DNA from: an uncultured Lachnospiraceae bacterium
Lineage (GTDB): Bacteria; Bacillota; Clostridia; Lachnospirales; Lachnospiraceae
NCBI GenBank assembly: GCA_902760755.1
Contig: CACWHK010000013.1
Span: forward strand, 1-42,427
DNA: 42,427 bases
Reading direction: 5' to 3'
Of this stretch, positions 17,464 through 25,430 are shown one piece after another. A program made the translations under genes and the position numbers. Each line of letters starts with the position of its first letter. Position 1 is the first letter of the stretch. The notes under the pieces were generated by a model. It worked only from the letters and a program-made list of their open reading frames with translations. It was not told the DNA's origin and made no database searches.

Positions 17464-17517
17464 AAGCAAAGAAGAACAACCCCGTGCCGATATGGCCGGG
17501 GTTGTTCTTCTTTGCTT
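17464..17517. terminator. Strong bidirectional terminator
   Basis: A perfect 20-bp stem (17464-17483 with 17498-17517, core GAAGAACAACCCC / GGGGTTGTTCTTC), lengthened by an inner G-C and GCC/GGC. It sits between the convergent fusion gene and fakA. Each downstream arm ends in a T-rich run. Confidence 0.85.
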
Positions 17518-17525
17518 CCGGAACC

Positions 17526-19181
17526 TTATTCCAGAACGATATAGTAGCTGTAGAGCTCCTGACCTCCATCCAGAACATAGACCTCATAGTCACGATGCTC
17601 CTTCCGAAGCATGGATGCGATCTCCTCTGCTTCTTCCGCCGTGGAATCCTTTCCACGAATGATGATGCAGATCTGATGATCCGTGAAATCCATGCGGGCC
17701 GTCAGCATGCAGGCCGTATCTCTCCGGTCATTATCCGACGATACGATCTCCTTTCCGACGATCCCGAGATACTGGCCCTTCTTCAGGCTAAAGCCGTTCA
17801 TCTCCGTATCACGGATACAGCAGGTTACACTGCCGGTAACCACGCCCTCCATGGCCTGCTTCATGTCACGCTCCAGTTCATCCGGATCTTCCGAATCCAG
17901 ATCCAGCATGGAAAGGATGGCATAGCAGTCACCGATGGTACGGCTGGGAATTACCCGGACATCCGCTTCCTTATACAGCTTTGCAGCCTGCTGTGCGGCA
18001 AGGATCACATTTCCGTTGTTCGGCATGACAAAGATCGTGTCCGCATTGATCCTGCGGAAAGCATCGATAAAGTCGTCTGCCGAAGGATTCATGGTCTGAC
18101 CGCCCTGGACGATCTGATCCGTCCCCATCTCACGGAAGTTCTTCTTGATCCCTTCACCGCTGGCAACAGCAACAAAGCCGAACTGCTTATGCTCTTCCGG
18201 ATGGGAAAGCTTGCTGTCCGCCGGAAGATTGTTGTGCTGCAGAGACATGTTCTCGATCTTTACCGTCAGGTACTCTCCGAACTGCTGCCCGTATTTCAGA
18301 ACCTGATAGGGTTCCTTGGTATGTACATGAAGCTTGACAACGCTTCCGGTCTTCAGGCAGACAACGGAATCTCCGATGCTACACAGATACTCACGGAAGG
18401 CTGCAAGATCAAAATTCTCGATATCCGTCTTCTTCCGCTGCAGCCGGAGAAGAAGCTCGGTACAATAGCCGTAAACCAGTTCACTGTCTTCATCAAAAAG
18501 ATCAAAGTTGAGGCCTGCTCCCGGTGCCGGTGCGGATGTATGTCCCGAAAAGGCTTCGGACGCCTCCACGGGCTCTCCCTTCAACACGGAAAGCGCACCC
18601 TCAATGATATAGATCAGCCCTGCTCCACCGGAATCCACCACGCCGGCCTTCTTAAGGATATCCAGAAGATCCGGTGTATGACGAAGGGATTCCTGTGCCT
18701 GGGCAAGAAATGCATCCAAATATTCCTGAACGTCTTTGCAATGAAGAGACGAAGCATACTCTGCGGCTTCCCGGACCACGGTCAGGATCGTTCCTTCCAC
18801 CGGCTCTGCCACTGCAGAATACGCATGTTCAACTCCACACCGGAAGGCCCGGGCCGTATCCTCTACATTGGCATATTCCACGCCGTCAAGTCCTGCTGCA
18901 AATCCGTCTGCGATCTGTGACAGGATTACCCCGGAGTTTCCCCGGGCTGAAAAGAGCATGCTGTCCGCAGCACGACGGGCATAGGACCCGATCGCCTCAT
19001 CCTCATAGGGAGTGACGCTTTCGCTGCCCTGTATGGTCATAAGCATGTTGTTTCCGGTATCCCCGTCAGGGATCGGAAATACATTCAGATCATTGACCTC
19101 GTCTCTGTGGATCACGAGATTCTGAATCCCGCCGTTGATCAGCTCTGCAAGCATCCGGCTGTTTATCGCATTCTTTTCCAT
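17526..19181 (-). CDS. fakA: Fatty acid kinase catalytic subunit (DAK2 domain)
   Basis: A 551-residue FakA/YloV family protein that phosphorylates FakB-bound fatty acids with ATP, feeding acyl-phosphate to phospholipid synthesis. The N-terminal DAK2 domain has NVFPIPDGDTGNN (Asp39/Asp41 for Mg-ATP), SARGNSGVILSQ and AGVVDSGGAGL. A middle domain with YGYCTELLL and KLHVHTKEPYQVL and the C-terminal DUF1949-like part (ADTIFVMPNNGNVI, VIPSRTIGDCYAILS) follow, giving the full family length. The start is set at ATG 19181, behind GGGGAGAAGTAAG; an upstream in-frame GTG is inside the fakB end. Only 1 nt separates it from the fakB stop. Confidence 0.93.
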   Translation of the reverse strand: MEKNAINSRMLAELINGGIQNLVIHRDEVNDLNVFPIPDGDTGNNMLMTIQGSESVTPYEDEAIGSYARRAADSMLFSARGNSGVILSQIADGFAAGLDGVEYANVEDTARAFRCGVEHAYSAVAEPVEGTILTVVREAAEYASSLHCKDVQEYLDAFLAQAQESLRHTPDLLDILKKAGVVDSGGAGLIYIIEGALSVLKGEPVEASEAFSGHTSAPAPGAGLNFDLFDEDSELVYGYCTELLLRLQRKKTDIENFDLAAFREYLCSIGDSVVCLKTGSVVKLHVHTKEPYQVLKYGQQFGEYLTVKIENMSLQHNNLPADSKLSHPEEHKQFGFVAVASGEGIKKNFREMGTDQIVQGGQTMNPSADDFIDAFRRINADTIFVMPNNGNVILAAQQAAKLYKEADVRVIPSRTIGDCYAILSMLDLDSEDPDELERDMKQAMEGVVTGSVTCCIRDTEMNGFSLKKGQYLGIVGKEIVSSDNDRRDTACMLTARMDFTDHQICIIIRGKDSTAEEAEEIASMLRKEHRDYEVYVLDGGQELYSYYIVLE

Positions 19182-19182
19182 C

Positions 19183-20079
19183 TTACTTCTCCCCACCTAC
19201 AAAGGTTACTTCCTCGCCTAAGGCGAATACCGAGATCGCATCCGGACCTACCGATGCTCCGATGATCGGTCCGATGGAACATACATAGATGTCTTTGCAG
19301 GGGATCTCCTGTTGAATCTTCTCCTTCAACGCACTTACCTCTTCCGGTGCGCAGTCCGCATGCGCCAGGAACACGGTCTGTTCCTCCGGCTTCCGGATCT
19401 TCTCCTTCAGAAGATTCACAATCTCATCGATGGAAGCTTTTCTTCCCTTTACTTTCTTATAGGCTGCCTGATTGCCCTCCGCATCGGCGATAATGATCGG
19501 CTTTACGCCGAAGAGGTTTCCGAAAAATGCGGCAGAGCCCTTAACTCTTCCGGCACGGTGAAGGTATTCCAGCGTATGAACCGCGCAGAACTCCAGTGCC
19601 GTATTTCTTATCTTCCAGATGGCGTCATATACTTCCTCTGCGCCCTGTCCGGCTGCAGCAAGCTTCGCCGCCTCCATGGCCAGAAGTCCTTCTCCCACCG
19701 CAGACCGGTTGGAGTCCATGCAGAGCACCTTTGCGCCCTCATATTCCGCTTCCAGCTTTTTTGCAAGTACCTTTGCGGTATTCACCGATCCGGACTGCTT
19801 CGTGGAGCATGCTATGTATACGATATCTAAGCCCTGCTCCAGATATTTCCGGAATACTCTGTCGTACTCCTCTACAGGGACCTGGGTTGTTGTATAACGC
19901 CCTCCCTTACGTATGGTTTCATAAAACTCATGGATCTCGGATGCAGTCCAGGAAAGCTCCGCCGGTGATTCCTTTCCCTCAAATACGGTGTTCATCCTTG
20001 CATAATCGATGCCGTAGCGCTCCATAAGCTCCGGCGTAAGATCACTGCAGGTGTCCGTAATGATCTGTACCTTTCGCAT
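19183..20079 (-). CDS. fakB: Fatty-acid-binding DegV/FakB protein
   Basis: A 298-residue two-lobed DegV-fold protein that holds a fatty acid for FakA. Visible family features are the N-terminal IITDTCSDLTPELMERYGI, TTTQVPVEEY, ACSTKQSGSVNTA with lipid-head contacts, LEYLHRAGRVKG, and FGVKPIIIADAEG. The start is placed at ATG 20079 (MRKVQIITDT), preceded by AAGGAAAGGA; the frame open further upstream lacks family similarity. It is followed by fakA after 1 nt, so the kinase and its lipid carrier are made from one mRNA. A perfect palindrome lies upstream at 20162-20176. Confidence 0.92.
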   Translation of the reverse strand: MRKVQIITDTCSDLTPELMERYGIDYARMNTVFEGKESPAELSWTASEIHEFYETIRKGGRYTTTQVPVEEYDRVFRKYLEQGLDIVYIACSTKQSGSVNTAKVLAKKLEAEYEGAKVLCMDSNRSAVGEGLLAMEAAKLAAAGQGAEEVYDAIWKIRNTALEFCAVHTLEYLHRAGRVKGSAAFFGNLFGVKPIIIADAEGNQAAYKKVKGRKASIDEIVNLLKEKIRKPEEQTVFLAHADCAPEEVSALKEKIQQEIPCKDIYVCSIGPIIGASVGPDAISVFALGEEVTFVGGEK

Positions 20080-20161
20080 TTTTTCATAATCCTTTCCTTG
20101 GGTTTTCGGAAGAATCCACTCCCCCAAATAAGGATGTTATCATTCAAATCTAAACTGAAAC

Positions 20162-20176
20162 GAAACAAATTGTTTC
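20162..20176. promoter_or_regulatory. Palindrome upstream of fakB
   Basis: GAAACAA-A-TTGTTTC is a perfect 7-1-7 inverted repeat in the 101-nt gap between the histidine-kinase stop (20181) and the fakB start (20079). It is AT-rich without a GC stem or U-tract, so it looks more like a protein operator than a terminator. The regulator is unknown. Confidence 0.4.
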
Positions 20177-20180
20177 ATAA

Positions 20181-21248
20181 TTACATTTTTTTCGGCAGTG
20201 TCACAATAAAGGTATTCTTCCCGTCCGCACATTCCACGGCTACGCTTCCCTTATGCAGCTCGGTGATCTTCTTTACGATGGCAAGTCCGACGCCGTTTCC
20301 CTCCGTCGCGTGGGATTCATCCGCCTGGTAGAACTTCCCGAAGATCCGCTCCCGCTTCTCCTCCGGGATGAGCGCTCCGTAATTGGAAACCTTAACCCGA
20401 AGGAAGTCACCCGCATCCTCGACTCCGATCTCCACCGTACTGTTCTCCTCGGAGAACTTGATGGCGTTGTCCACCAGATTGATCCACACCTGCTTCAGCA
20501 GCTCTTCATTTCCGTGGATCTGATACTCCTCCTCCGGAAGCACCGGTTCGATATTCTTCCTGCTCCACTTGGTCTCCAGCAAAAGGACACAGTTGCGAAG
20601 CTGCTCGGACAGGTTGAAATCCGCCGTATCCGAAAGAATACTCTGGTTCTCCACCTTGGCCATGTTCAGAACGTTGGTAGCCAGCGCGGAAAGCCGGAGG
20701 GACTCCGCTTCTATGATGTCCAGATATTCATTCTTCGTTTCCTCGGGGAGGTTTCCCTTCTTCAGAAGCTTCGTGAAGCCCGCGATGGAAACGATGGGAG
20801 TCTTGAACTCGTGGGAGAAGTTGTTGATGAAGTCCGTTCTCAGCATTTCGATCTGTCCCAGCTCCTCCGCCATGGTGTTAAAGCTGTCCGTCAGCTTCTT
20901 AACCGGCGGAAGCTTTGCGAAGTGTCCCCGGAAGGAAAGCCGGACGGAGTAATCTCCGGAGGCCAGCCGGTTGGTGGCATCCATGATCTTCGTTACCGGC
21001 TTCAGCGGAAAATGTACCGTCAGGAAGGAAAGGATCGTTCCGAAGAAAAGTCCGAGTCCGATAAAGATAAAAAAAAGCGAGGTCGCACTGATCCCCGTAT
21101 ACTCCAGCTTCAGCATACCCCGGTAGATAAAGAAGAACACGATCACGCCTACTATGATGATGGTCACGAGAAGCAATCCCATGACCGCCATGGAAAGGGT
21201 GATGATCAGGGAAAGATTCTCCTTCGAATTTTTCAGTTTGTTATTCAT
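20181..21248 (-). CDS. Membrane sensor histidine kinase
   Basis: A 355-residue kinase with two membrane helices (~12-42 and ~52-80) and almost no extracellular loop, so it probably senses within the membrane or through partners. A HAMP linker (PLKPVTKIMDATNRLASGDY) is followed by the HisKA box NFSHEFKTP (His146). The HATPase_c boxes are NLVDNAIKFS (N), ERIFGKFYQ (F) and GNGVGLAIVKKI (G). All catalytic boxes are intact. Its start overlaps the response-regulator stop by 4 nt (ATGA). Together with the upstream CHAP hydrolase this points to cell-envelope regulation (inference). Confidence 0.95.
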   Translation of the reverse strand: MNNKLKNSKENLSLIITLSMAVMGLLLVTIIIVGVIVFFFIYRGMLKLEYTGISATSLFFIFIGLGLFFGTILSFLTVHFPLKPVTKIMDATNRLASGDYSVRLSFRGHFAKLPPVKKLTDSFNTMAEELGQIEMLRTDFINNFSHEFKTPIVSIAGFTKLLKKGNLPEETKNEYLDIIEAESLRLSALATNVLNMAKVENQSILSDTADFNLSEQLRNCVLLLETKWSRKNIEPVLPEEEYQIHGNEELLKQVWINLVDNAIKFSEENSTVEIGVEDAGDFLRVKVSNYGALIPEEKRERIFGKFYQADESHATEGNGVGLAIVKKITELHKGSVAVECADGKNTFIVTLPKKM

Positions 21249-21919
21249 ACCCGCTTCACCGCCTTATACCCGAGTCCCCGTACGGACTCGATGGAAAAAT
21301 CATCCCAGTTCTCAAACCGCTTTCTGAGTCTGCCGATATGGACCGTTACCGTCTCCCAGCCCGTCTCGCTCTCCGTTCCCCAGATTTCATCCATCAGCTG
21401 GATCCTGGTAAAGATCCTTCCGGGATAGGAAAGAAGGAGAAAGAGCAATTGGAACTCCTTCTGCGGAAGTGTCTGAACCTCCTCCCCTCTGGTAACGGAC
21501 AGACTGTCATAGTCCAGAACAACATCCCCCACCTCGATCCGACGTTCATTCGCGATCTTGGCCCGTCGCAGGAGCGCCTTGATGCGGAGGATCATCTCCG
21601 TTTCATCGATGGGCTTCGTGATATAATCATCCGTTCCAACCAGAAAGCCTTTATGCTTATCCGCCGGGAGCTGCTTTGCAGACACCATGAGGATCGGCAG
21701 AGTACTGTTTCCCTCCCGAAGGATCCGTGTGAATTCATAGCCGTCCATCACGGGCATCATGACGTCCAGGACCACCAGATCGATCTTCTCCTTTTCGAGG
21801 ACGGAGAGAGCCTTCTCTCCGTCCTCAGCCGTGCTCACCAGATATCCGTCTGCCTCCAGCACCGTCTTGATGTAAAGACGCGTATTCTTTTCATCATCCA
21901 CTACCAGAATATGAAACAT
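21245..21919 (-). CDS. OmpR-family response regulator
   Basis: A 224-residue DNA-binding regulator. The receiver domain keeps VVDDE, the phospho-acceptor in VVLDVMMPVMDG (Asp52), a switch Ser in LMVSAK, and Lys-Pro in DYITKPID. The C-terminal winged helix (~125-222) has LPQKEFQLLFLLLSYPG, TVTVHIGRLRKRFE and VRGLGYKAV. GGAG precedes the ATG at the expected distance. It sits 29 nt after the CHAP-hydrolase stop and overlaps the kinase, giving a hydrolase-regulator-kinase operon. Confidence 0.96.
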   Translation of the reverse strand: MFHILVVDDEKNTRLYIKTVLEADGYLVSTAEDGEKALSVLEKEKIDLVVLDVMMPVMDGYEFTRILREGNSTLPILMVSAKQLPADKHKGFLVGTDDYITKPIDETEMILRIKALLRRAKIANERRIEVGDVVLDYDSLSVTRGEEVQTLPQKEFQLLFLLLSYPGRIFTRIQLMDEIWGTESETGWETVTVHIGRLRKRFENWDDFSIESVRGLGYKAVKRV

Positions 21920-21948
21920 ATACTATCTCCGTTTCGATCTACACCGTG

Positions 21949-23805
21949 TTACTGTTCGATAAGATACCCGTCCCGATCAAATGTATAGCTTACGCCGTTG
22001 ATGATATAAGACGCTCCCTTTGCGTACCAGCCGGAGGTATCACCGAACCACCAGCCCTTCTTTGCCTTATGCCAGCTTCCGACGGGGGCATAGCTCTGGA
22101 TCGAGTTCTTCCCGATCCAATAACCGTTTACCCATTCATTTTGGGCAGCGGTTCCGTCCTTCTTGAAGAAATACCAGTTACCATCGATCTTTTTCCAGCC
22201 GGTAGCCATGGCTCCGCTTGGGTTCAGATAATACCAGCTTCCCTTCCACTGCAGCCATCCGGTCTGCATGGCTCCGGAACTGCCCAGATAATACCATTTC
22301 CCGCCATCCGCGAACCATCCGGTTTTCTTCGCTCCGTCCTCTGCGTAATAATACCAGTTTCCATCCAGTTTCTGCCAGCCGGTCACATATACATTGATGC
22401 GAAGGACAACGCCGCCATCTTCAAGCACCAGAGACAGGGCATTTTCACCGTTCTTTAAACGATTCAGAAGTCTGGGGGAGAGTGTAACCTCTCCATCCTT
22501 CATAGAAACTTCGCCGGTTTTCGATTTTGCCGTGAGTCCCTCTCCGTAGATCGTAACAGTTGAGGAGATTGAATTCGTCTTAACCGTGATCCCCTCCTCA
22601 GAATCTCTCTTCCAGGTAAAGGATGTCTGCTCTGCCTCGATCAGAGGGGATGTGATGGTGATATGGATGATCAGGGTTCCGTCATCAAACTTCAGCGTTA
22701 CGATATTCTCTCCGTCCGGAAGATAATCCAGAAGCTGGGCTCCGATGATGACATCACCGTATCGAAGGATCAGCTGAGCCGGCCAGGTCTTGTTTGAATC
22801 AAAGAAACCGCTGTCAGCCGTAAGAAGCACCTGCTTCGATTCCGAATCCGTCTTCACCACGATTCCGTCTGTGCTTCCCCTTGTCCATGCGAAGGATGTC
22901 TCCTCTGCAGTGATCTCCTTCTCTGCCGGGGTGGTGTAAGCGCCGTACTCCGCATAGGCCATGATGCGGTAGGCATTCATGGTTTCAACCTGTCCGTGGA
23001 AGGCTTCTGTCTTATCCAGATCGATCACACGTGTGGTAACGGCGTAGTCCACATTTCCGTTGATGTAGGTAAGTTCGCAGGTCTCGGGATCGTAGCTTAC
23101 CACGATACCCACATGACTGAAGTACTTCCCGGAAGCATCCCAGGAGAAGAAGATCATTCCTCCCGGCTTGTAGGGGATCTCGAAGGGATCCACTTCCGTA
23201 TGGCTGTAACGGCTCCAGTAGTAAGCATCCACCTTACCTGCCGCCGTGGGGGTATACCATACCTTATCATGATCGAAGTTGAAGGACTCGATCCAGCTTC
23301 CTGCCGTACGCTCCTCTCTCGGATCCGCGTAGTAGGAATAAAAATACTTCTTCAGATCTGCCTCACTGTAGTAGCCTGCCTGATACATGCACCAGCTGGC
23401 AAAGATCGCACACCAGTCACAGTCCAGATAGATCTCGTCTCCCGAACGTCCCATCACGTATTCCTGTGCCCAACGGGTGTACTCCGTATTCCCGGAGCCG
23501 GAGACATTATCATTCTCTCCTTCTTCCCCGGTCCAGAGATATCCCGCATCCCGTGCTGCAGCCGGCGTGGTGCCTCCCATACAATAATCCTTGTAGCCCT
23601 CCTGGGACTGCGCAATTTTAAGCACCCGGGTCATAATATCCTGATCCTTGCTCTCCGAAAGGGCGGTTTGCAGCTGACTGTAATACTTGGATCCCTTATA
23701 CTCTTCCGAATAGGATACATCCTTCTCTTCTGCCGCATATGTCGTTGCCGGAGCCATCATGGCCAGAGAAAGCGCCAGTGCCACCAGCCTGATTCTCTTC
23801 TTCAT
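21949..23805 (-). CDS. Secreted CHAP-domain cell-wall hydrolase with Ig-like domains and choline-binding-type repeats
   Basis: A 618-residue exported protein. Signal peptide 1-24 (LVALALSLAMMAPATTYA). A CHAP/NlpC-like catalytic region spans ~55-290, with DWCAIFASWCMYQAGY (Cys132) and KYFSHVGIVVSYDP (His231). Two X2/Ig-like beta domains (~305-385 and ~390-475) each begin with a TSFxWxR strand. The C-terminus (~478-618) has five or six GWxxxxGxWYY wall-binding repeats, the last degenerate. The substrate is probably peptidoglycan, with anchoring through teichoic acid or glycan. GGAGG lies about 10 nt before the ATG. It is the first gene of the operon with the two-component system. Confidence 0.88.
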   Translation of the reverse strand: MKKRIRLVALALSLAMMAPATTYAAEEKDVSYSEEYKGSKYYSQLQTALSESKDQDIMTRVLKIAQSQEGYKDYCMGGTTPAAARDAGYLWTGEEGENDNVSGSGNTEYTRWAQEYVMGRSGDEIYLDCDWCAIFASWCMYQAGYYSEADLKKYFYSYYADPREERTAGSWIESFNFDHDKVWYTPTAAGKVDAYYWSRYSHTEVDPFEIPYKPGGMIFFSWDASGKYFSHVGIVVSYDPETCELTYINGNVDYAVTTRVIDLDKTEAFHGQVETMNAYRIMAYAEYGAYTTPAEKEITAEETSFAWTRGSTDGIVVKTDSESKQVLLTADSGFFDSNKTWPAQLILRYGDVIIGAQLLDYLPDGENIVTLKFDDGTLIIHITITSPLIEAEQTSFTWKRDSEEGITVKTNSISSTVTIYGEGLTAKSKTGEVSMKDGEVTLSPRLLNRLKNGENALSLVLEDGGVVLRINVYVTGWQKLDGNWYYYAEDGAKKTGWFADGGKWYYLGSSGAMQTGWLQWKGSWYYLNPSGAMATGWKKIDGNWYFFKKDGTAAQNEWVNGYWIGKNSIQSYAPVGSWHKAKKGWWFGDTSGWYAKGASYIINGVSYTFDRDGYLIEQ

Positions 23806-23852
23806 GTTTTTTCTTCCTCCGTATCCTTATCAAAATCTCCCGTGCTTTAAGA

Positions 23853-23909
23853 TCAACGCTTCCTGCTGAACATGATCCCAACCACGACCATATAGATGAC
23901 TATCCCCAA
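23853..23909 (-). other. Possible tiny membrane peptide or remnant
   Basis: Immediately after the stop of the 240-residue membrane protein, another frame encodes a TTG-started 18-residue hydrophobic peptide (LGIVIYMVVVGIMFSRKR). It resembles a C-terminal membrane anchor with a positively charged tail. The ribosome site is weak. It may be the displaced end of a longer ancestral protein. Confidence 0.2.
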
Positions 23910-23910
23910 A

Positions 23911-24633
23911 TCAACCTGTCCGCTTCTTCCGTGACGGATCCTTCTCAATCCTGATCTTTTTGTCCGGATGAAACTGCTGGCACCTCTCCCGGAGGATATC
24001 CAGTTCCATCTGCACCAGTTCCGGATCTTCGATGGTCTCCGAGAGGATCAGTTCATTGATCCCGTTGCCGGAGGGATGAAGACACAAGGCATCCGCATCC
24101 TGCCATTTGAACAGGCTCACATGAATTCTTTTATTCCGGATCCTGGTTTTCAGCAACTCGATATCCTCATATCTTGCCACCATGACCCCATTATGAAAGC
24201 CGATGATGATGGCAGGCGCCAGTATGATCCCAAGTGCCGGCAGCCATTCGGATTCCGGCGCATTTGCCTCGGCATCCACCTCCTCGGGAGAAAAGGCTTT
24301 CTTCCTTCCTGCAGTATAAACCTTATACCAGTCAGCGATCTCATAACGCTCCACCGAGAAGAAGCCTATATCAAAGACGATCAGAAATGTCAGTCCGAAG
24401 ATCAGTGATATCAGATGATGCTCCTTTAAGTCATCCCAGAAGCCGATTCCCACGGCCTTGCTCACCCCATCCATGCGGTCGATAAAGGTCGCCAGGAAGC
24501 TGTACAGCGTCAGTCCCAGCGGAATGATGACCAGAGAGAAGAACCACCAGAATTCCTTCCTTTTTTTTCGGATAAACTCCTGCAGGTGTGGATTTGTGTA
24601 GCGATATATGCCTTTCATCTTGTTTTTTCCCAT
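23911..24633 (-). CDS. Membrane protein of unknown function
   Basis: A 240-residue protein that I do not recognise. The basic N-terminus (FIRKKRKEF) precedes three likely membrane helices: ~27-51 (WWFFSLVIIPLGLTLYSFLA), ~72-94 (LISLIFGLTFLIVFDIGFF) and ~130-147 (ALGIILAPAIIIGF). The C-terminal ~90 residues are soluble and end in a charged tail (DPSRKKRTG). GAGG six bases before the ATG supports the start, and a promoter with extended -10 sits 30 nt upstream. It is likely monocistronic. Nothing in the neighbourhood assigns a role. Confidence 0.7.
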   Translation of the reverse strand: MGKNKMKGIYRYTNPHLQEFIRKKRKEFWWFFSLVIIPLGLTLYSFLATFIDRMDGVSKAVGIGFWDDLKEHHLISLIFGLTFLIVFDIGFFSVERYEIADWYKVYTAGRKKAFSPEEVDAEANAPESEWLPALGIILAPAIIIGFHNGVMVARYEDIELLKTRIRNKRIHVSLFKWQDADALCLHPSGNGINELILSETIEDPELVQMELDILRERCQQFHPDKKIRIEKDPSRKKRTG

Positions 24634-24662
24634 CCCAAACCTCTATCGTTTTTCCGCTCTCC

Positions 24663-24690
24663 ATTATACCAAAAAAACGCCCGCAGCAAA
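24663..24690 (-). promoter_or_regulatory. Promoter of the membrane-protein gene
   Basis: Extended -10 TGGTATAAT (24663-24671, minus strand), with a poor -35 (TTTTGC) at 17 nt. It is placed just after the terminator of the ABC remnant. Confidence 0.55.
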
Positions 24691-24692
24691 AC

Positions 24693-24724
24693 AAAAAAAG
24701 CACCGCAGAACGCGATGCTTTTTA
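24693..24724 (-). terminator. Terminator after ABC pseudogene
   Basis: AAAGCATCGC - GTTCT - GCGGTGCTTTTTTT on the minus strand forms a GC-stem hairpin followed by seven T. It still stands although the gene it served is broken. Confidence 0.75.
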
Positions 24725-24727
24725 TTT

Positions 24728-25305
24728 TCAGGCCAGCTTCCAGCTTACCGCCTGTTTTCTTCCCCGGATAAAGCTCCTGTAGATTCCATCTTCCTCCATA
24801 AGTTCCTCGTGTCTTCCCTTCTGCACGATCCGACCCTTATCCACCACCAGGATCTGATCCGCATTTCTTACGGTCTTCAGTCTATGGGCGATCATTATGA
24901 TGGTCTTTTGCTTCGTAAGATTCCCGATGGCTTCCGTAAGCTCCTTCTCGTTCTCCGGATCCACATTTGCAGTTGCCTCATCCAGAATGATGATCGGTGC
25001 ATCCTTCATGATGGCACGGGCGATGGCTATACGCTGCCTCTCTCCGCCGGACAGGGTGGCTCCTCCCTCTCCGATCACCGTGTCATACCCCTCCGGCAGT
25101 GCCATGATGAAATCGTGACATGCAGCCTTCTTAGCGGCTTCGATCACGTCATCCATGGAAGCTTCTTCACGATGTTTGCAATCAACAGGTAGGGAACAAA
25201 GGATGCTGCCACACCGCAGATGGCAAGGATCACGCTTCCGGCGAAGTATTTTCGCTTTCTCCCCGCAAACTCAAGCACCCAGGATAACAATCCTCTCTTT
25301 TTCAT
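24728..25305 (-). pseudogene. ABC exporter (TMD-NBD half-transporter) with large internal deletion
   Basis: The 5' end is intact: AGGAGG site, ATG at 25305, then about 48 codons that look like the start of an exporter membrane domain (WVLEFAGRKRKYFAGSVILA). After NIVKK the frame runs to a stop. From ~25163 another frame carries the C-terminal half of the nucleotide-binding domain: signature TLSGGERQRIAIARA, Walker B IIILDEATANVD, H-loop IAHRL. Walker A, the Q-loop and nearly all membrane helices are gone. A normal family member is about 570-600 residues, so roughly 1.2 kb has been lost in one deletion that also changed frame. The product cannot transport. An operator-like palindrome lies upstream and a good terminator downstream. 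Confidence 0.88.
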
Positions 25306-25330
25306 TTCAAGCTTCCTCCTATAGCCTGGC

Positions 25331-25348
25331 GGTTAGCATATGCTAACC
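25331..25348. promoter_or_regulatory. Operator-like palindrome, GGTTAGCATATGCTAACC
   Basis: A perfect 18-bp palindrome located 26 nt upstream of the ABC pseudogene start. Its GTTAG-N6-CTAAC core is repeated at the ZIP transporter promoter. It resembles binding sites of DtxR/IdeR-type metal repressors in general form. Confidence 0.55.
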
Positions 25349-25359
25349 GTCTGTCCGAA

Positions 25360-25386
25360 AAAAATACCGCCATTCGCGGCATTTTT
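25360..25386. terminator. Bidirectional terminator after ZIP gene
   Basis: AAAAATACCGC - CATTC - GCGGCATTTTT has A and T tracts flanking a CCGC/GCGG stem. It can end the ZIP transcript on the minus strand before the ABC remnant. Confidence 0.7.
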
Positions 25387-25430
25387 CCGTAGTAATATTT
25401 ATAGCTCCACCCCGGTACCCCGGGGGCTTA

